Source: Planctomycetota bacterium (GTDB taxonomy: Bacteria; Planctomycetota; MHYJ01; WSZJ01; JACPWG01). Taken from it: a stretch of 17,985 bases of DNA. A program made the position numbers and the translations under genes. The stretch covers positions 1 through 17,985 of the forward strand of contig JACRIP010000441.1 in the NCBI GenBank assembly GCA_016220045.1, in the 5' to 3' direction. The notes under the pieces are model-generated. The model made no database searches. It saw only the letters and a list, made by a program, of their open reading frames with translations, and was not told the origin of the DNA. Below, in pieces: positions 1 through 8,896 of this stretch (position 1 is its first letter; every line of letters starts with the position of its first letter).

Positions 1-10
1 ATTCGGCGTA

Positions 11-34
11 GGGGCGGACCCCCGTGTCCGCCCC
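11..34. repeat. GC-rich inverted repeat (dispersed-repeat type)
   Basis: Positions 11-19 (GGGGCGGAC) pair perfectly with 26-34 (GTCCGCCCC) across a 6-nt loop, giving a 9-bp hairpin. The surrounding GTAGGGGCGGACC...GTCCGCCC pattern looks like the short intergenic repeats scattered through many GC-rich genomes. There is no T-tract, so a classical intrinsic terminator for an upstream gene is possible but not favoured. Copy number cannot be judged from this window. Confidence 0.55.
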
Positions 35-73
35 GCCGGCTCACTGCTTCCGCCCTTCCGGCACCTTTTGCGA

Positions 74-89
74 CCGCCGCTGAAGGCGG
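74..89. repeat. Short inverted repeat
   Basis: CCGCC at 74-78 pairs with GGCGG at 85-89 around GCTGAA, followed by ACCTACGG. The sequence has the look of a second dispersed intergenic repeat next to the 11-34 hairpin. The rest of 90-431 has no gene I can support: the open frames there have no ribosome-binding site and read as arginine/proline-rich noise. I found no convincing sigma-70 promoter for the downstream giant gene. Confidence 0.35.
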
Positions 90-431
90 ACCTACGGAGG
101 AGTCCACCGGCTTCGCGCGCGTCCGGCCCCGGTAGTTTCTCCGGGCCGAGGGGGAAATCTGCGCGTCCGGAGACCGTGCGCCCAATGGATGCGAAGGGTC
201 TGGGCGCAGGTCGCGCGGCGTCTGACCCCGCCCGCTGCGCGCGCCGTCCCGCAGCAGCCCCGTCTCGTGAGGCCGCCACGAACCCCGGGCGCGGCAGTCC
301 CGGCGCAGGGCGGGTCCAGGCACTCGCTTTGCACGCCTGTCTGCGTTTCCGGCAGCTCGCCAGGGCAGCGGGACCTTGTCTCCTGCCGGCACGGCACATC
401 ACCACCCACCCCCAGAGCGATCGGGAGAGCG

Positions 432-3400
432 ATGAAAAACGCGATGAACCGGGCGGTCCGCGGAAGCGGAATCCGGCCGTTGGTCCTGGCGCTGGTGCTG
501 GCGGCGGTGCTGCCGGGCGCACTGGCCCTTCGCCGGGCGACCGGTCAGCCCGTGCCCCCTACGCCCGAGCCCGCGCCGGACGGTGCGCGCGCCGCCGCCG
601 CCGCCGCAGGGAGGCTCTGCCCCGGCCCGCTCCTCATTCGGGTGAAGACCGCACCCGAAGGCAAACCCGCCGCGGGATTCCTCCTCCGGCTCGGCGGCCG
701 GTTCATGACCACGACGCCTGCCGGCGAGGCGATCTTCGACGGCGTTCCGGACGGCGAGTACCGCCTCTCCATCCATGTCCTGGGATTCAACCGCCTCGAC
801 CAGACCCTGGCCCTGCCACCCGGAACGCGCGCGCCCGTCGAGCTCCTCCTCGAGCCCGAGCAACGGGCGACCGTGCCCGGCAGGGTCACCGTCCGGGACC
901 TCGGCGTCCCGCTCGCCGGGGCGCGGGTCGTGTTGACGCCCGTCGCGGTCGCCGCCGCCGTGACGGGCCCGCTCGAGTGCCGAACGGACTGGGCCGGGAA
1001 CTTCACGATCCTGCAACTGCCGGTCGGCAGCTACCGCGCCGACGTCCGCGCCGCGGGGTGCCGCAACCTCGTCGTCGACGTGCAGATCGCGGCGGACGGG
1101 AAGACTCAGGAATTCACCTTGGAGCGCGACTTCTCGCCCGCGCGGCTCCAGCTCCAGGTCGCCGACGCCCTGAACGGCGGTCCCGTCGCGGGCGCCGAGG
1201 TCGTCCTGGCCGAAGCGTTTCCCTGGGGCGAAATCGCGCGCGCCCGGACCGGCGCGGACGGCGTCGCCGCGTTCGCGGACCTCAAGCTCGGGCAGGTGAA
1301 CTGGAGCGATGCGCAGGGCAAATGCGCCCTCGCGCGGCGCCACGTCACCGTCCACGTCGAGGCCCCGGGCTATGCCCCGATGACCGACCCGGTGACGCTC
1401 GGGCCGGACGCCGCCGCGACCGTGCAGCTCCATCCGGTGCGCGATGTGACGGAAGGGGAACCCAACGACGAGATCGGCAGCGCCCAGGAGATCGACCTGG
1501 GCGCCGTGGTCACGTTCACCCTGCCGAAGACCACCGACCACGACTGGTTCAAGTTCCGTCTGCCGCATGCCGGCCGGCTCGTGGTCACGATCGGGCCGGC
1601 GAACCCGCTGCAGACGTTCGTCCAGGTCTTCAATCCGCAGGGGATCTGTTTCGTCGAGTCGGCGGCGCACGCGGGCCAGGCGAACGTCATTGACCGGCAG
1701 GTCGGCGCCGGGGAGTATCGGGTCCACGTCACCGAGTGGTACAACGACGCGAGCGGCGACGCGCCGCTGACGCTGAAGCTCGGCTACACGCCGGTCCCGG
1801 ACCCGCTCCAGCCGAACGAAACCCCCGCCGCGGCGCGGCTCATGCGCGTGAACGAGGAGGCCCGCGGCTACCAGCATCCCGTGGGCGACACCGACTGCTA
1901 TCGTTTCGAGGTGAAGCGTCCGTGCGCGGTCAAGGTCTCGCTGCCGCCGAGCACGTTCCAGCGTTGCGTTCGCGTCCTCGATCAGGCGCTCGCCGTACGC
2001 GCCGAGGGGGCGGCCCACGCGGCCCAGCCGCTCGCCATCTACGCCAACCTCCTCCCGGGCGCCTACGTCATCGAGGTCTCGGAGTGGTACCGCGACGACT
2101 GCTCGCTCGATCCCTACGCCGTCCGGATCGAGATCATCGAGGACGACGGGATCGACGACACGCCCGCCCGTCCGGGCCCGCCCGCGTGGGGCCGCGCGCT
2201 CGCCGCGAACGGCTTCGTCGGCAACACGATCTTCCCGCTGGGCGACGTGGACTACTACCTGGTGCCGCTGCCCGGGCCGGGCGTCTTCCGGGCCGGCGCG
2301 GCAGCCGTGCACCAGACCGCTCTGCGCGTCCTCGCGCGGAACGGAGGCCTCCTCACCCAGGCCGCGGCCCACGCGAACACGGCGCTGGGGATCGAGTATC
2401 ACGCTGATCAGGCGCAGACCGTATTCCTCGAAGTCACCGAATGGTACAGCGATGACGCGGTGCCGAGCCCGTACGCGCTCTGGACCTCGTTTGCGCCCTG
2501 CGACGAGCAGGACGCCGCGGGCCGCAACGACACCCCCGACACCGCCACGCCCTTCGAGCCCGGCGAGACGCTCCGCGGGACGATTCTGCCGATCCGGGAC
2601 GTCGACACCTACCGCTTCGCCGTCGACCGTCCGGGGTGGTTCGACGCGGCCACCGCGAGCGCCACGCAGTTGTTCTGCCGCGTCCGCGACGCGCAGCAAC
2701 GGAGCCTCGGCGAATGGGCGTATCACGCCGGCACTCCGGGATCTTTCTCGCTGCCCCTCCTGCCCGGCGAGTACACCCTCGAGGTCCACGAGTGGTACGA
2801 CGACGACTGGAGCCCGTCGCCCCATGAGATCCGGACCGCCTTCCGCCGGGCCGATCCCGAGGAGCGGGCGCCGCTCGTGAACGATCCGGTCCGTGCGCTG
2901 GGCCTCGGCGAAGCGCAGCCGTTCAAGATCGAGCACCGGGGCGACCGGGAGCGTTTCCGAGTCGACCTCCCGGCCGCCGGAAAATACGTGGTCTCCACCG
3001 AAGCCCCGTTCCAGCGCTTCGTCACCGGCACGGACGCCCTCGCGAATACGGCGCTCTTCCAGTACGCGGTGCACGCCGGCGCTCATCACGACCAGGAATT
3101 CGCAGTGAAGGGGCCCACCCGCCTCCTCCTCGACGTGACCGAGTGGTACAACGACGACTGCAGCATGGAGGACGGCTACGTCCTCGTGGCTCCGCCCGGG
3201 AAGGCCATCGTCGCGGAGCGGTTGGTGGCCACGCTCGATCGCACCGACCCGACGCGCGTGAGCTTCCGGCGCGAGGAGTCGAAACCCTACCGGATGGCCG
3301 TGCGGGCGCTGCTGGACGCGGACGGCGACGGCCGGCCGGACCTGGAGCTGCCCGCGAGCGGCGCCGTCGAATATCGCTACGCCGCGCAAGGGGTCTACAA

Positions 3401-6400
3401 CGCGCGGGCGCTCCTGGAGGGCGCCGACGGCGTGCGCGGGCTCGCGCGGACCTGGGTCGAGGCGGTGGGCCATCGCGAGCGCAAGGGCGTGCACCTGCTC
3501 GTCAATTTCCCGCGCCCGAACGACGTCATCGAAACCGACGAGCCCCTCCGCGCCTCGGCCATTTCCTACTCGGGCGCGAAGATCGCCCGCGTCGACGCCG
3601 CGATCGACGGACGCCCGGTCGGCGCCATCCAGACAACACCCTATGAGTTGGCCGTGCCGTGGGACACGCTCGGCCCCGGCGAGCACACGCTCGCCGTCAC
3701 CGCGACCGACCGGAAGGGCGAGCACGCGACGCTGGAGCGGAAATTCTCGGTCTCCGAGTTCTTCGACCTCGTGCCGCGCGACGGCGCCCAGGTGACCGGC
3801 CAGGCGGTCGCGGTCTCGTGGCGCGGCCGCTCGTTCGGGCCGGCCGCCGTGCGCCTCCGCAAGGCCGGCGCGAGCGACTGGGCCGCGACCGTCCCGGGCG
3901 AAAGCGCCCGCGCGCGCCGGCTTTCGCTCGCCGACCTCGAGCCCGGCGTCGCCTACGAGTTCTCGCCCGTGGGCGCGGCCGACGGCCCGATCCGCACCGT
4001 CACCCGCGTCAAGGGCCTCGCCTTCGGCCGCACCAACTACGCGGCTACGATCCCGCGCGACTACGACCAGAAGCTGGGCGTGAGCGTGCGCAATCATGGC
4101 AAGAAACCGCTGACCGTGCGCCTGGAGTGCGGCGCGCCGCCCGACGCGAGCAAGCTCCTCGTCGGGTTCGTGGGCGAGGGCTCGGCGGGCGCGCCCTTCG
4201 AGCTCGCGCCCGGCGAAGAGCGGGAATTCCTGCTCGGCCTCAGCGCCCAGGACTGCGTTGCGCCGAAGGTCGCCTTCCCGATCCGGCTGGTCGCGCTCGA
4301 CAGCGGCATCTCCGACGAAGCCCAGGTCGAGGTCGACGTGCGCCTGCCTCGGGTGGAGCTCGTATGGGAAACCAAGGGCGAGCTCCCCGGCGGCATCGGC
4401 AAGTTGCTGGTGCTGAAGAACGCGGGCGACACTCTTACCGACCTGGCCGTGGGTTCGGCCTCCACCGACCTCGGCATCAACCCCTCGGTTTCCCACGGGA
4501 TGTTCCCGGCCGGAGCCTCGATGGAGTTCCGGATGGTCCCGCGCCTCTACGAGGGCTTCCAGTCGGCCGCGGGCCGGGTCGTCGCGCAGGCCGTGAACCA
4601 GGTGTCAGCGTCCGAGCAGACGGTCGCGCTCAAGGAGGGCGAGCGCATCCATGCCGTCGATCTCAGGCCGCGGTCGGGCGATCCCGAGACGGATGATCTC
4701 CGGCGCGAGCGCGCGCTGGCGGCCGCGTACATGAGCCCGGCGTCCGTGGACTGGTCGCAGAAGACCAACCCCCAGGACGCGGACGGCGATGGAAAGATCG
4801 ATCGCTGGTTCGTGGATATCCCCTATGAAAGCACGCGCTGGATCGGCAACGACACCGACGGCGACGGCGAGATCGACTCCGCACAGGCCGATATCGGTCC
4901 GGACGGCTGCGTGGACTTCGCGGCGCTCAAGGGCCCCAAGGGCTGGGAGGAGACCAACCTCGTCGACGCGCACCTGGAGATGGGCTTCAAGCTGCCCTGG
5001 GCGCGCTCCGCCTACGAGAAGCACGACGCCGACATCGTGATGAACGACGCCGTGGTAGGCAAGCTGCGGGACACGATCCCGGAGGGGAACTACACCTTCC
5101 GCATCCCGCCCGCCGCCTTCCGGTTCAATGAGGACGGCTCGCCCGGGCCGAACGCCGTGCGGATCAAGTCGAAGCACCTGCGGGGCGGCCACTACGTGGT
5201 CTCCAGCGACTTCCGGATGAAGCTGAAGTTGACCGGCACGCGCGTCTACACCGCGGCGAAATCGCAAGCGGAGGCGGAGCAGGCCGTGCGCGCGACGCCG
5301 GGCCTGGTCCTCGACGCGCCCGACCTTTCGATCTCGTCCGAAGAAATGCGCGTCGTGGGCGAGCCGAAGAGCGGGTCGCCGCTCACCGTCACCGTGCCGC
5401 TGCGCAACCTCGGGGCCGGGCCCGCCCGGCAGGTCGAGGTGGCGCTGCGTTTCAGCGCCGGCGGCGAGGAGATCGAATTGGCACGTACGGCCCTGGCCGA
5501 AGTGCCCCCGTCCAGCGACTCCGTTCCGCTGGAGATCACCGCCCCGGCCCCGGCCGGGGACGTGCTCCTCAAGCTCGTCCTCGACCCCGAAAAGAAAACT
5601 GCCGACACCGATCGGGACAACAACGAGGCCAGCGCGCCGTTCAAGGCGGCGGGCGACACGGTCAAGCCGACGCTCGCCGTGACCGCGCCGGCCGAGGGGG
5701 CGAGCCTCGCGGAGCCGGTCGTGAAGATCGCGGCGCAGGCCACGGACGATGCGGGAGTCGCCCGCGTCGACGTGCGCGTGGACCAGGGGCTGTGGACCCG
5801 CCTCGGGCGGGGCGGCGCGGGCGGCGGGTTTGCGTGTACGGCGTTGCTGCAGCCGGGCGCGCACCGCCTGACGGTCCGGGTGCTGGACACGAGCGGCAAC
5901 CTCGCCGAGAAGACCGTGAATGTCGCCGTCACCGCACCGGCGCCCACCGTCGAAATCGTGGAGCCCGCGGAGGGCGCGAAGCTCGACGCGCGCGCGGCCG
6001 AGGTCGTCGCCCAGTGCGGCGCGGGGGTCGTTCGGGTGGCGGCGCGCGTGAACGGCGGACCGTGGCAGCCGGGTGCGCTGGCCGGGACGCAGGCCAGGAT
6101 CCCGCTCCCGCTCGCGTTCGGCGCGGCCACCATTGAGGTGATGGCCGTAGATCAGCTCGGCATGCGCAAGACCGCGACGCGCCGGGTGGAGTGCACGAAG
6201 CAGGCGACCGCGGAGGAGGAGGAGGCCGCAGGCGCGCCGCCGGCCGGCGCGGGCGGCAAGGCCGAACCGCTCGACGTCCCGGGGCTCGGTCCGGTCGATC
6301 CGAACGGACCCGACAACCCGGTTCGCGCCGACGCGGACGCGAGCACCGGCGGGGCCGCGGCCGCGCCGGACGCGCCGGGAACCGAGGCCGGCCCGGTCGC

Positions 6401-8756
6401 GACGCCGGAAGCGAGCGCCGAGGCGGCGGACGTTCCCGACGATCCGGGTGAGGACGGCAACTACGGTGCGGAGCCGCCCGAGGGCGCGGATCCCGCGGCC
6501 CTCGAGGGGCTCGACGAGGCCGAGGCCGCCATGGATCAGGCCGAGGCGGCCGACGCCGCCGAGGACGGCGAAGAACTCGACCCGGAGCAATGGCTCAACG
6601 ATCCGGACGTAGATACGACCGAGGATCCCGAGCTTGCCGACCCGGAGGTCGCCGCCGACCCGGACTACCAACCCCCGGACATGGAATCCTGGGACGAGAT
6701 GCCGCCGCCGGAAGAGGATCTTCCGCAGGGCGCGGATGGCGGCCCGGCGGGCGACGGGGGCGGTGGGGGCGGTGGGGGCGGATTCCCGCCGCTGCCGCCG
6801 CTGGGCGACGCGGGCGGATACGTCGGCGTCCAGCAGCGCCAGTCCGACTGGTACTGCACGAACCGCCCGGAAATCGAAGCCAAATTCCAAATGCCCGACG
6901 AACTGAAGAAGCTGAAAATCCCGAAGCCGGGCACGAAGGAGTTCGCGGAGGCCTTCGCGAAGCGCCTCGCCGCGCTCAAGGCGCAGGGCGTGGACACCAG
7001 CCAATTGGAGAAGCTGCGGCAGATCCTGCAGAACCGCTGCAACCGGGTGGACTCGCCCGCGGAGCTGCCGAGCTTCCTGCAGTCGCTCGGCATCGAGTTC
7101 GGCTACAAAGCGAAGCCGAACCCGGCGGAGCTGGCCGAATGGCGCGAAAAGCTGGCGGGCGCGACGGACTCGTTCATGCTGCGCCTCCTGCACTCGAACA
7201 ACTCCGCGCTGATCGCGGAGGGCCTGAAGGCGCGGATGGGCGCCCTCGGGCAGTTCGACACGGCGGCCAAGGAATCGGCCGAGGCCGCCCTCGAGACGGT
7301 GAAGGCCAATCAGCAACTGACCCAGGACATCGCCTCGGCCATTCCCTACGTGAACATCGCGGTCAGCGCGCACTCGCTCTTAACGGGTGAATCCCTGACG
7401 GGCGAGAAGCTCGGCAAGCTCGACACGGTGATGCACATTCTCACGCTCGCGGGTCCGGCCAGCAGCCTGTTCAAGAACCCGACCCTGCGCGGCGCGGCCG
7501 CCGGCATCGGCAACAAGGCGCTGTGGGTAGGGGAGAAGACGATCGGCAAGCTGGCCGGGAAGCTGGGCCTCACGCCCGCGCGCCTGAAGGGCGCCCTGAA
7601 CTCGATGTCGGACGTGCTCGGGAAGGCGCGGATCAAGGCCGGGGAGAAGCTGTACGGCAAGGTCTGGGCCGAGGGGCAGCGCTTCCTGCAGTCCCCGGCG
7701 GGGCGGAAGGCGGCGCAACAGGCGGCGAAGGACGTGGCGCAGGCGGAGAGCCTGCTGCACCGGATCGCCCAGGCGCGCGCCGCGGGGGACAAGAACGCCT
7801 ACCGCAGACTGATCGGCTCCCTGCAGGGCAACAAGACGGCGCAGGGGCTCCTGAACTCGCCGAAGTACTCGAACGCCTTCCGCGCCGCGCTCGACAAGAC
7901 GCATCGGGCGATGGGGCGGCTCACGGACCAGCGCACGATCGCGGACCTGATGAAGAACCCGAAGGTCCAGAAGGAGATCGAGGCGCTGGCGAAGAAGCTC
8001 GGCGTGCCGGCGAAGGACATTCTGATCAAGGCGCGAAACGTGAGCGGGAACGTGAAGACCCTGAAGAACGTGAAGCCCGGTGAACTCCTGAAGTACGGCG
8101 CCGACCGGGACGTGGTTTTCCAGTATGGCGTGAAGAGCCGCTACGGCTTCTTCAAGTCCGCGAAGGACGTTCACCACAAGCTGGTGGAAAAGACGTATGC
8201 CCAGCATTTGCGGGCGATTTCGGGGCGGAAGCTGGCGGAGATGGACCACGTGGTCACGAGCCGCTGGCACCCGGAGGCGTACAATGCGGGGCTGAACCCG
8301 AACACGCAGGCGGGTCGGGACGCGATCAACGGCATCATTTCGGGGAAGGCCGTCGGCACCCTGAAGCGCCCCGCGGACATTCGCGCCACGATCATCCACA
8401 AGGGCAAGGAGTGGATGGAGGCGGGCCGGAAGAGCGCGGCGCGCGGCCGGCCGACGCTGGGCAATCAGAAGATCAAGGAAGGCATGCGGCAGATGACGAA
8501 GGAATTCGATCGTCAGGTCGCGCAGTTCCTGCAGGCGAAGGGCCTGACGCCGGCGCGCGCCCTGCCGCCGCGGCTGCGCCAGGGGATGGAGATCTTCAAG
8601 CAGGTACAGAAGGGGATGACCGTAGAACAGGCAGAGGCGATGCTCAAGGCCATGACCCCGAAGGGCGGCGTTCCGGTCACGCCGGAGACGATCGTCGAGG
8701 ACCTCGGCCATTTCGTCGAGTTCGTCAACAAATGGGGGCTGAAGGCCGGGGCGTGA
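432..8756 (+). CDS. Giant secreted multidomain protein, candidate polymorphic toxin
   Basis: 2774 residues. The ATG at 432 is chosen because GGGAG lies at 423-427 and a signal peptide follows at once (basic residues, then a hydrophobic core at about 16-32 ending in ALA). The frame stays open upstream to 189, but that part is Arg/Pro-rich with no secretion signal. Visible order: three carboxypeptidase-regulatory-like beta domains (about 63-338); five PPC-like repeats (338-924); calcium-loop-like DxDGDG motifs at 962, 1449 and 1474; Ig-like domain (about 1018-1107); a beta module ending GGHYVVSSDF (about 1490-1600); CARDB-like domain (1630-1738); two Ig-like domains (1745-1922); acidic, glycine-rich linker (1923-2124); helical, lysine-rich C-terminus with a pre-toxin-TG-like segment (2301-2350) and an unrecognised terminal domain (about 2550-2700). 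This plan of signal peptide, adhesive repeats, linker, pre-toxin segment and variable tip matches polymorphic toxins. The toxic activity is inferred. It could instead be a structural surface protein. The export and domain calls are firmer than the toxin call. Confidence 0.8.
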   Translation: MKNAMNRAVRGSGIRPLVLALVLAAVLPGALALRRATGQPVPPTPEPAPDGARAAAAAAGRLCPGPLLIRVKTAPEGKPAAGFLLRLGGRFMTTTPAGEAIFDGVPDGEYRLSIHVLGFNRLDQTLALPPGTRAPVELLLEPEQRATVPGRVTVRDLGVPLAGARVVLTPVAVAAAVTGPLECRTDWAGNFTILQLPVGSYRADVRAAGCRNLVVDVQIAADGKTQEFTLERDFSPARLQLQVADALNGGPVAGAEVVLAEAFPWGEIARARTGADGVAAFADLKLGQVNWSDAQGKCALARRHVTVHVEAPGYAPMTDPVTLGPDAAATVQLHPVRDVTEGEPNDEIGSAQEIDLGAVVTFTLPKTTDHDWFKFRLPHAGRLVVTIGPANPLQTFVQVFNPQGICFVESAAHAGQANVIDRQVGAGEYRVHVTEWYNDASGDAPLTLKLGYTPVPDPLQPNETPAAARLMRVNEEARGYQHPVGDTDCYRFEVKRPCAVKVSLPPSTFQRCVRVLDQALAVRAEGAAHAAQPLAIYANLLPGAYVIEVSEWYRDDCSLDPYAVRIEIIEDDGIDDTPARPGPPAWGRALAANGFVGNTIFPLGDVDYYLVPLPGPGVFRAGAAAVHQTALRVLARNGGLLTQAAAHANTALGIEYHADQAQTVFLEVTEWYSDDAVPSPYALWTSFAPCDEQDAAGRNDTPDTATPFEPGETLRGTILPIRDVDTYRFAVDRPGWFDAATASATQLFCRVRDAQQRSLGEWAYHAGTPGSFSLPLLPGEYTLEVHEWYDDDWSPSPHEIRTAFRRADPEERAPLVNDPVRALGLGEAQPFKIEHRGDRERFRVDLPAAGKYVVSTEAPFQRFVTGTDALANTALFQYAVHAGAHHDQEFAVKGPTRLLLDVTEWYNDDCSMEDGYVLVAPPGKAIVAERLVATLDRTDPTRVSFRREESKPYRMAVRALLDADGDGRPDLELPASGAVEYRYAAQGVYNARALLEGADGVRGLARTWVEAVGHRERKGVHLLVNFPRPNDVIETDEPLRASAISYSGAKIARVDAAIDGRPVGAIQTTPYELAVPWDTLGPGEHTLAVTATDRKGEHATLERKFSVSEFFDLVPRDGAQVTGQAVAVSWRGRSFGPAAVRLRKAGASDWAATVPGESARARRLSLADLEPGVAYEFSPVGAADGPIRTVTRVKGLAFGRTNYAATIPRDYDQKLGVSVRNHGKKPLTVRLECGAPPDASKLLVGFVGEGSAGAPFELAPGEEREFLLGLSAQDCVAPKVAFPIRLVALDSGISDEAQVEVDVRLPRVELVWETKGELPGGIGKLLVLKNAGDTLTDLAVGSASTDLGINPSVSHGMFPAGASMEFRMVPRLYEGFQSAAGRVVAQAVNQVSASEQTVALKEGERIHAVDLRPRSGDPETDDLRRERALAAAYMSPASVDWSQKTNPQDADGDGKIDRWFVDIPYESTRWIGNDTDGDGEIDSAQADIGPDGCVDFAALKGPKGWEETNLVDAHLEMGFKLPWARSAYEKHDADIVMNDAVVGKLRDTIPEGNYTFRIPPAAFRFNEDGSPGPNAVRIKSKHLRGGHYVVSSDFRMKLKLTGTRVYTAAKSQAEAEQAVRATPGLVLDAPDLSISSEEMRVVGEPKSGSPLTVTVPLRNLGAGPARQVEVALRFSAGGEEIELARTALAEVPPSSDSVPLEITAPAPAGDVLLKLVLDPEKKTADTDRDNNEASAPFKAAGDTVKPTLAVTAPAEGASLAEPVVKIAAQATDDAGVARVDVRVDQGLWTRLGRGGAGGGFACTALLQPGAHRLTVRVLDTSGNLAEKTVNVAVTAPAPTVEIVEPAEGAKLDARAAEVVAQCGAGVVRVAARVNGGPWQPGALAGTQARIPLPLAFGAATIEVMAVDQLGMRKTATRRVECTKQATAEEEEAAGAPPAGAGGKAEPLDVPGLGPVDPNGPDNPVRADADASTGGAAAAPDAPGTEAGPVATPEASAEAADVPDDPGEDGNYGAEPPEGADPAALEGLDEAEAAMDQAEAADAAEDGEELDPEQWLNDPDVDTTEDPELADPEVAADPDYQPPDMESWDEMPPPEEDLPQGADGGPAGDGGGGGGGGGFPPLPPLGDAGGYVGVQQRQSDWYCTNRPEIEAKFQMPDELKKLKIPKPGTKEFAEAFAKRLAALKAQGVDTSQLEKLRQILQNRCNRVDSPAELPSFLQSLGIEFGYKAKPNPAELAEWREKLAGATDSFMLRLLHSNNSALIAEGLKARMGALGQFDTAAKESAEAALETVKANQQLTQDIASAIPYVNIAVSAHSLLTGESLTGEKLGKLDTVMHILTLAGPASSLFKNPTLRGAAAGIGNKALWVGEKTIGKLAGKLGLTPARLKGALNSMSDVLGKARIKAGEKLYGKVWAEGQRFLQSPAGRKAAQQAAKDVAQAESLLHRIAQARAAGDKNAYRRLIGSLQGNKTAQGLLNSPKYSNAFRAALDKTHRAMGRLTDQRTIADLMKNPKVQKEIEALAKKLGVPAKDILIKARNVSGNVKTLKNVKPGELLKYGADRDVVFQYGVKSRYGFFKSAKDVHHKLVEKTYAQHLRAISGRKLAEMDHVVTSRWHPEAYNAGLNPNTQAGRDAINGIISGKAVGTLKRPADIRATIIHKGKEWMEAGRKSAARGRPTLGNQKIKEGMRQMTKEFDRQVAQFLQAKGLTPARALPPRLRQGMEIFKQVQKGMTVEQAEAMLKAMTPKGGVPVTPETIVEDLGHFVEFVNKWGLKAGA
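1444..3204 (+). repeat. Five tandem PPC-like repeats with EWYxDD motif
   Basis: Within the giant secreted protein, about 117 residues recur five times. Each unit opens with a PNDE/PNET/NDTP-like segment and a D-x-D/Y-x-F strand, and ends in a V-T/S/H-EWY motif. The motif glutamates are at residues 435, 551, 670, 787 and 904 (spacing 116, 119, 117, 117). The first unit reads EWYNDA, the others EWYRDD, EWYSDD, EWYDDD and EWYNDD. The fold is read as related to the bacterial pre-peptidase C-terminal (PPC) beta-sandwich. The acidic cluster after EWY suggests metal (possibly calcium) binding, which is inference. Confidence 0.75.
6756..6782 (+). repeat. 9-nt microrepeat encoding a glycine tract
   Basis: GGGGGCGGT occurs at 6756-6764 and 6765-6773, followed by GGGGGCGGA at 6774-6782. 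It encodes a glycine run at the end of the acidic linker, just before a proline-rich stretch and the helical C-terminal part of the protein. It marks a flexible hinge between the surface repeats and the C-terminal region. Unit number could vary by slippage without breaking the frame. Confidence 0.7.
7332..7482 (+). other. Pre-toxin TG-like segment in the giant protein
   Basis: Residues about 2301-2350 contain IPYVNIAVSAHSLLTGESLT followed by GEKLGKL and a hydrophobic helix. The arrangement (Ile-Pro start, hydrophobic helix, LTG...TGEKL, then another hydrophobic helix) is the pattern I know from the PT-TG pre-toxin domain, which sits just before the variable toxin tip in polymorphic toxins. 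The match is by eye and covers a short stretch, so the call is tentative. A generic helical hairpin is the main alternative. Confidence 0.5.
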
Positions 8757-8764
8757 CGGTTGGG

Positions 8765-8823
8765 CGTAGCGGGCTTCGTCCCGGGTGCGTTGCCGGCCTT
8801 CCTCCGCCGCCCTTCGGGCTACG
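8765..8823. repeat. Imperfect inverted repeat in the intergenic gap
   Basis: CGTAGC at 8765-8770 is mirrored by GCTACG at 8818-8823, and the intervening DNA is GC-rich with further partial pairing (GGGCTTCG against CCTTCGGGC). It lies in the 140-bp gap after the giant gene stop. It could be a dispersed repeat or a weak factor-independent terminator. No T-run follows, so the terminator reading is poorly supported. Confidence 0.3.
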
Positions 8824-8848
8824 GGGGACAGGTCAGGCCGTCGGCCCG

Positions 8849-8891
8849 GCAGGCATGCAGGCAACTGGAAACGCAGGCAGGAAGGCAGGCA
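8849..8891 (+). repeat. Four GCAGGCA heptamers before the ankyrin gene
   Basis: GCAGGCA occurs exactly at 8849-8855, 8857-8863, 8873-8879 and 8885-8891, starting 8, 16 and 12 bases apart, in the last 48 bases before the ankyrin gene ATG. The last copy overlaps the probable ribosome-binding site (AGG at 8887-8889). An operator or RNA-binding site would fit such a cluster, but simple-sequence drift is just as likely. Confidence 0.5.
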
Positions 8892-8896
8892 TCACC

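Noticed and set aside
189..431. N-terminal extension of the giant protein from the ATG at 189
   Set aside because: The extra 81 residues are Arg/Pro-rich without structure and would bury the signal peptide that begins at 432, which has its own ribosome-binding site.
68..1693. 541-residue open frame on the plus strand overlapping the start of the giant gene
   Set aside because: Arg/Ala/Pro-rich shadow in another frame of the same DNA, with no motif or start signal.
399..4496. Very long open frame on the minus strand opposite the giant gene (and a similar one at 4605-7373)
   Set aside because: They mirror the codon bias of the plus-strand gene in GC-rich DNA, read as Arg/Gly/Val/His-rich sequence with no domain, and have no ribosome-binding site. 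The plus strand has a signal peptide and many recognisable domains.
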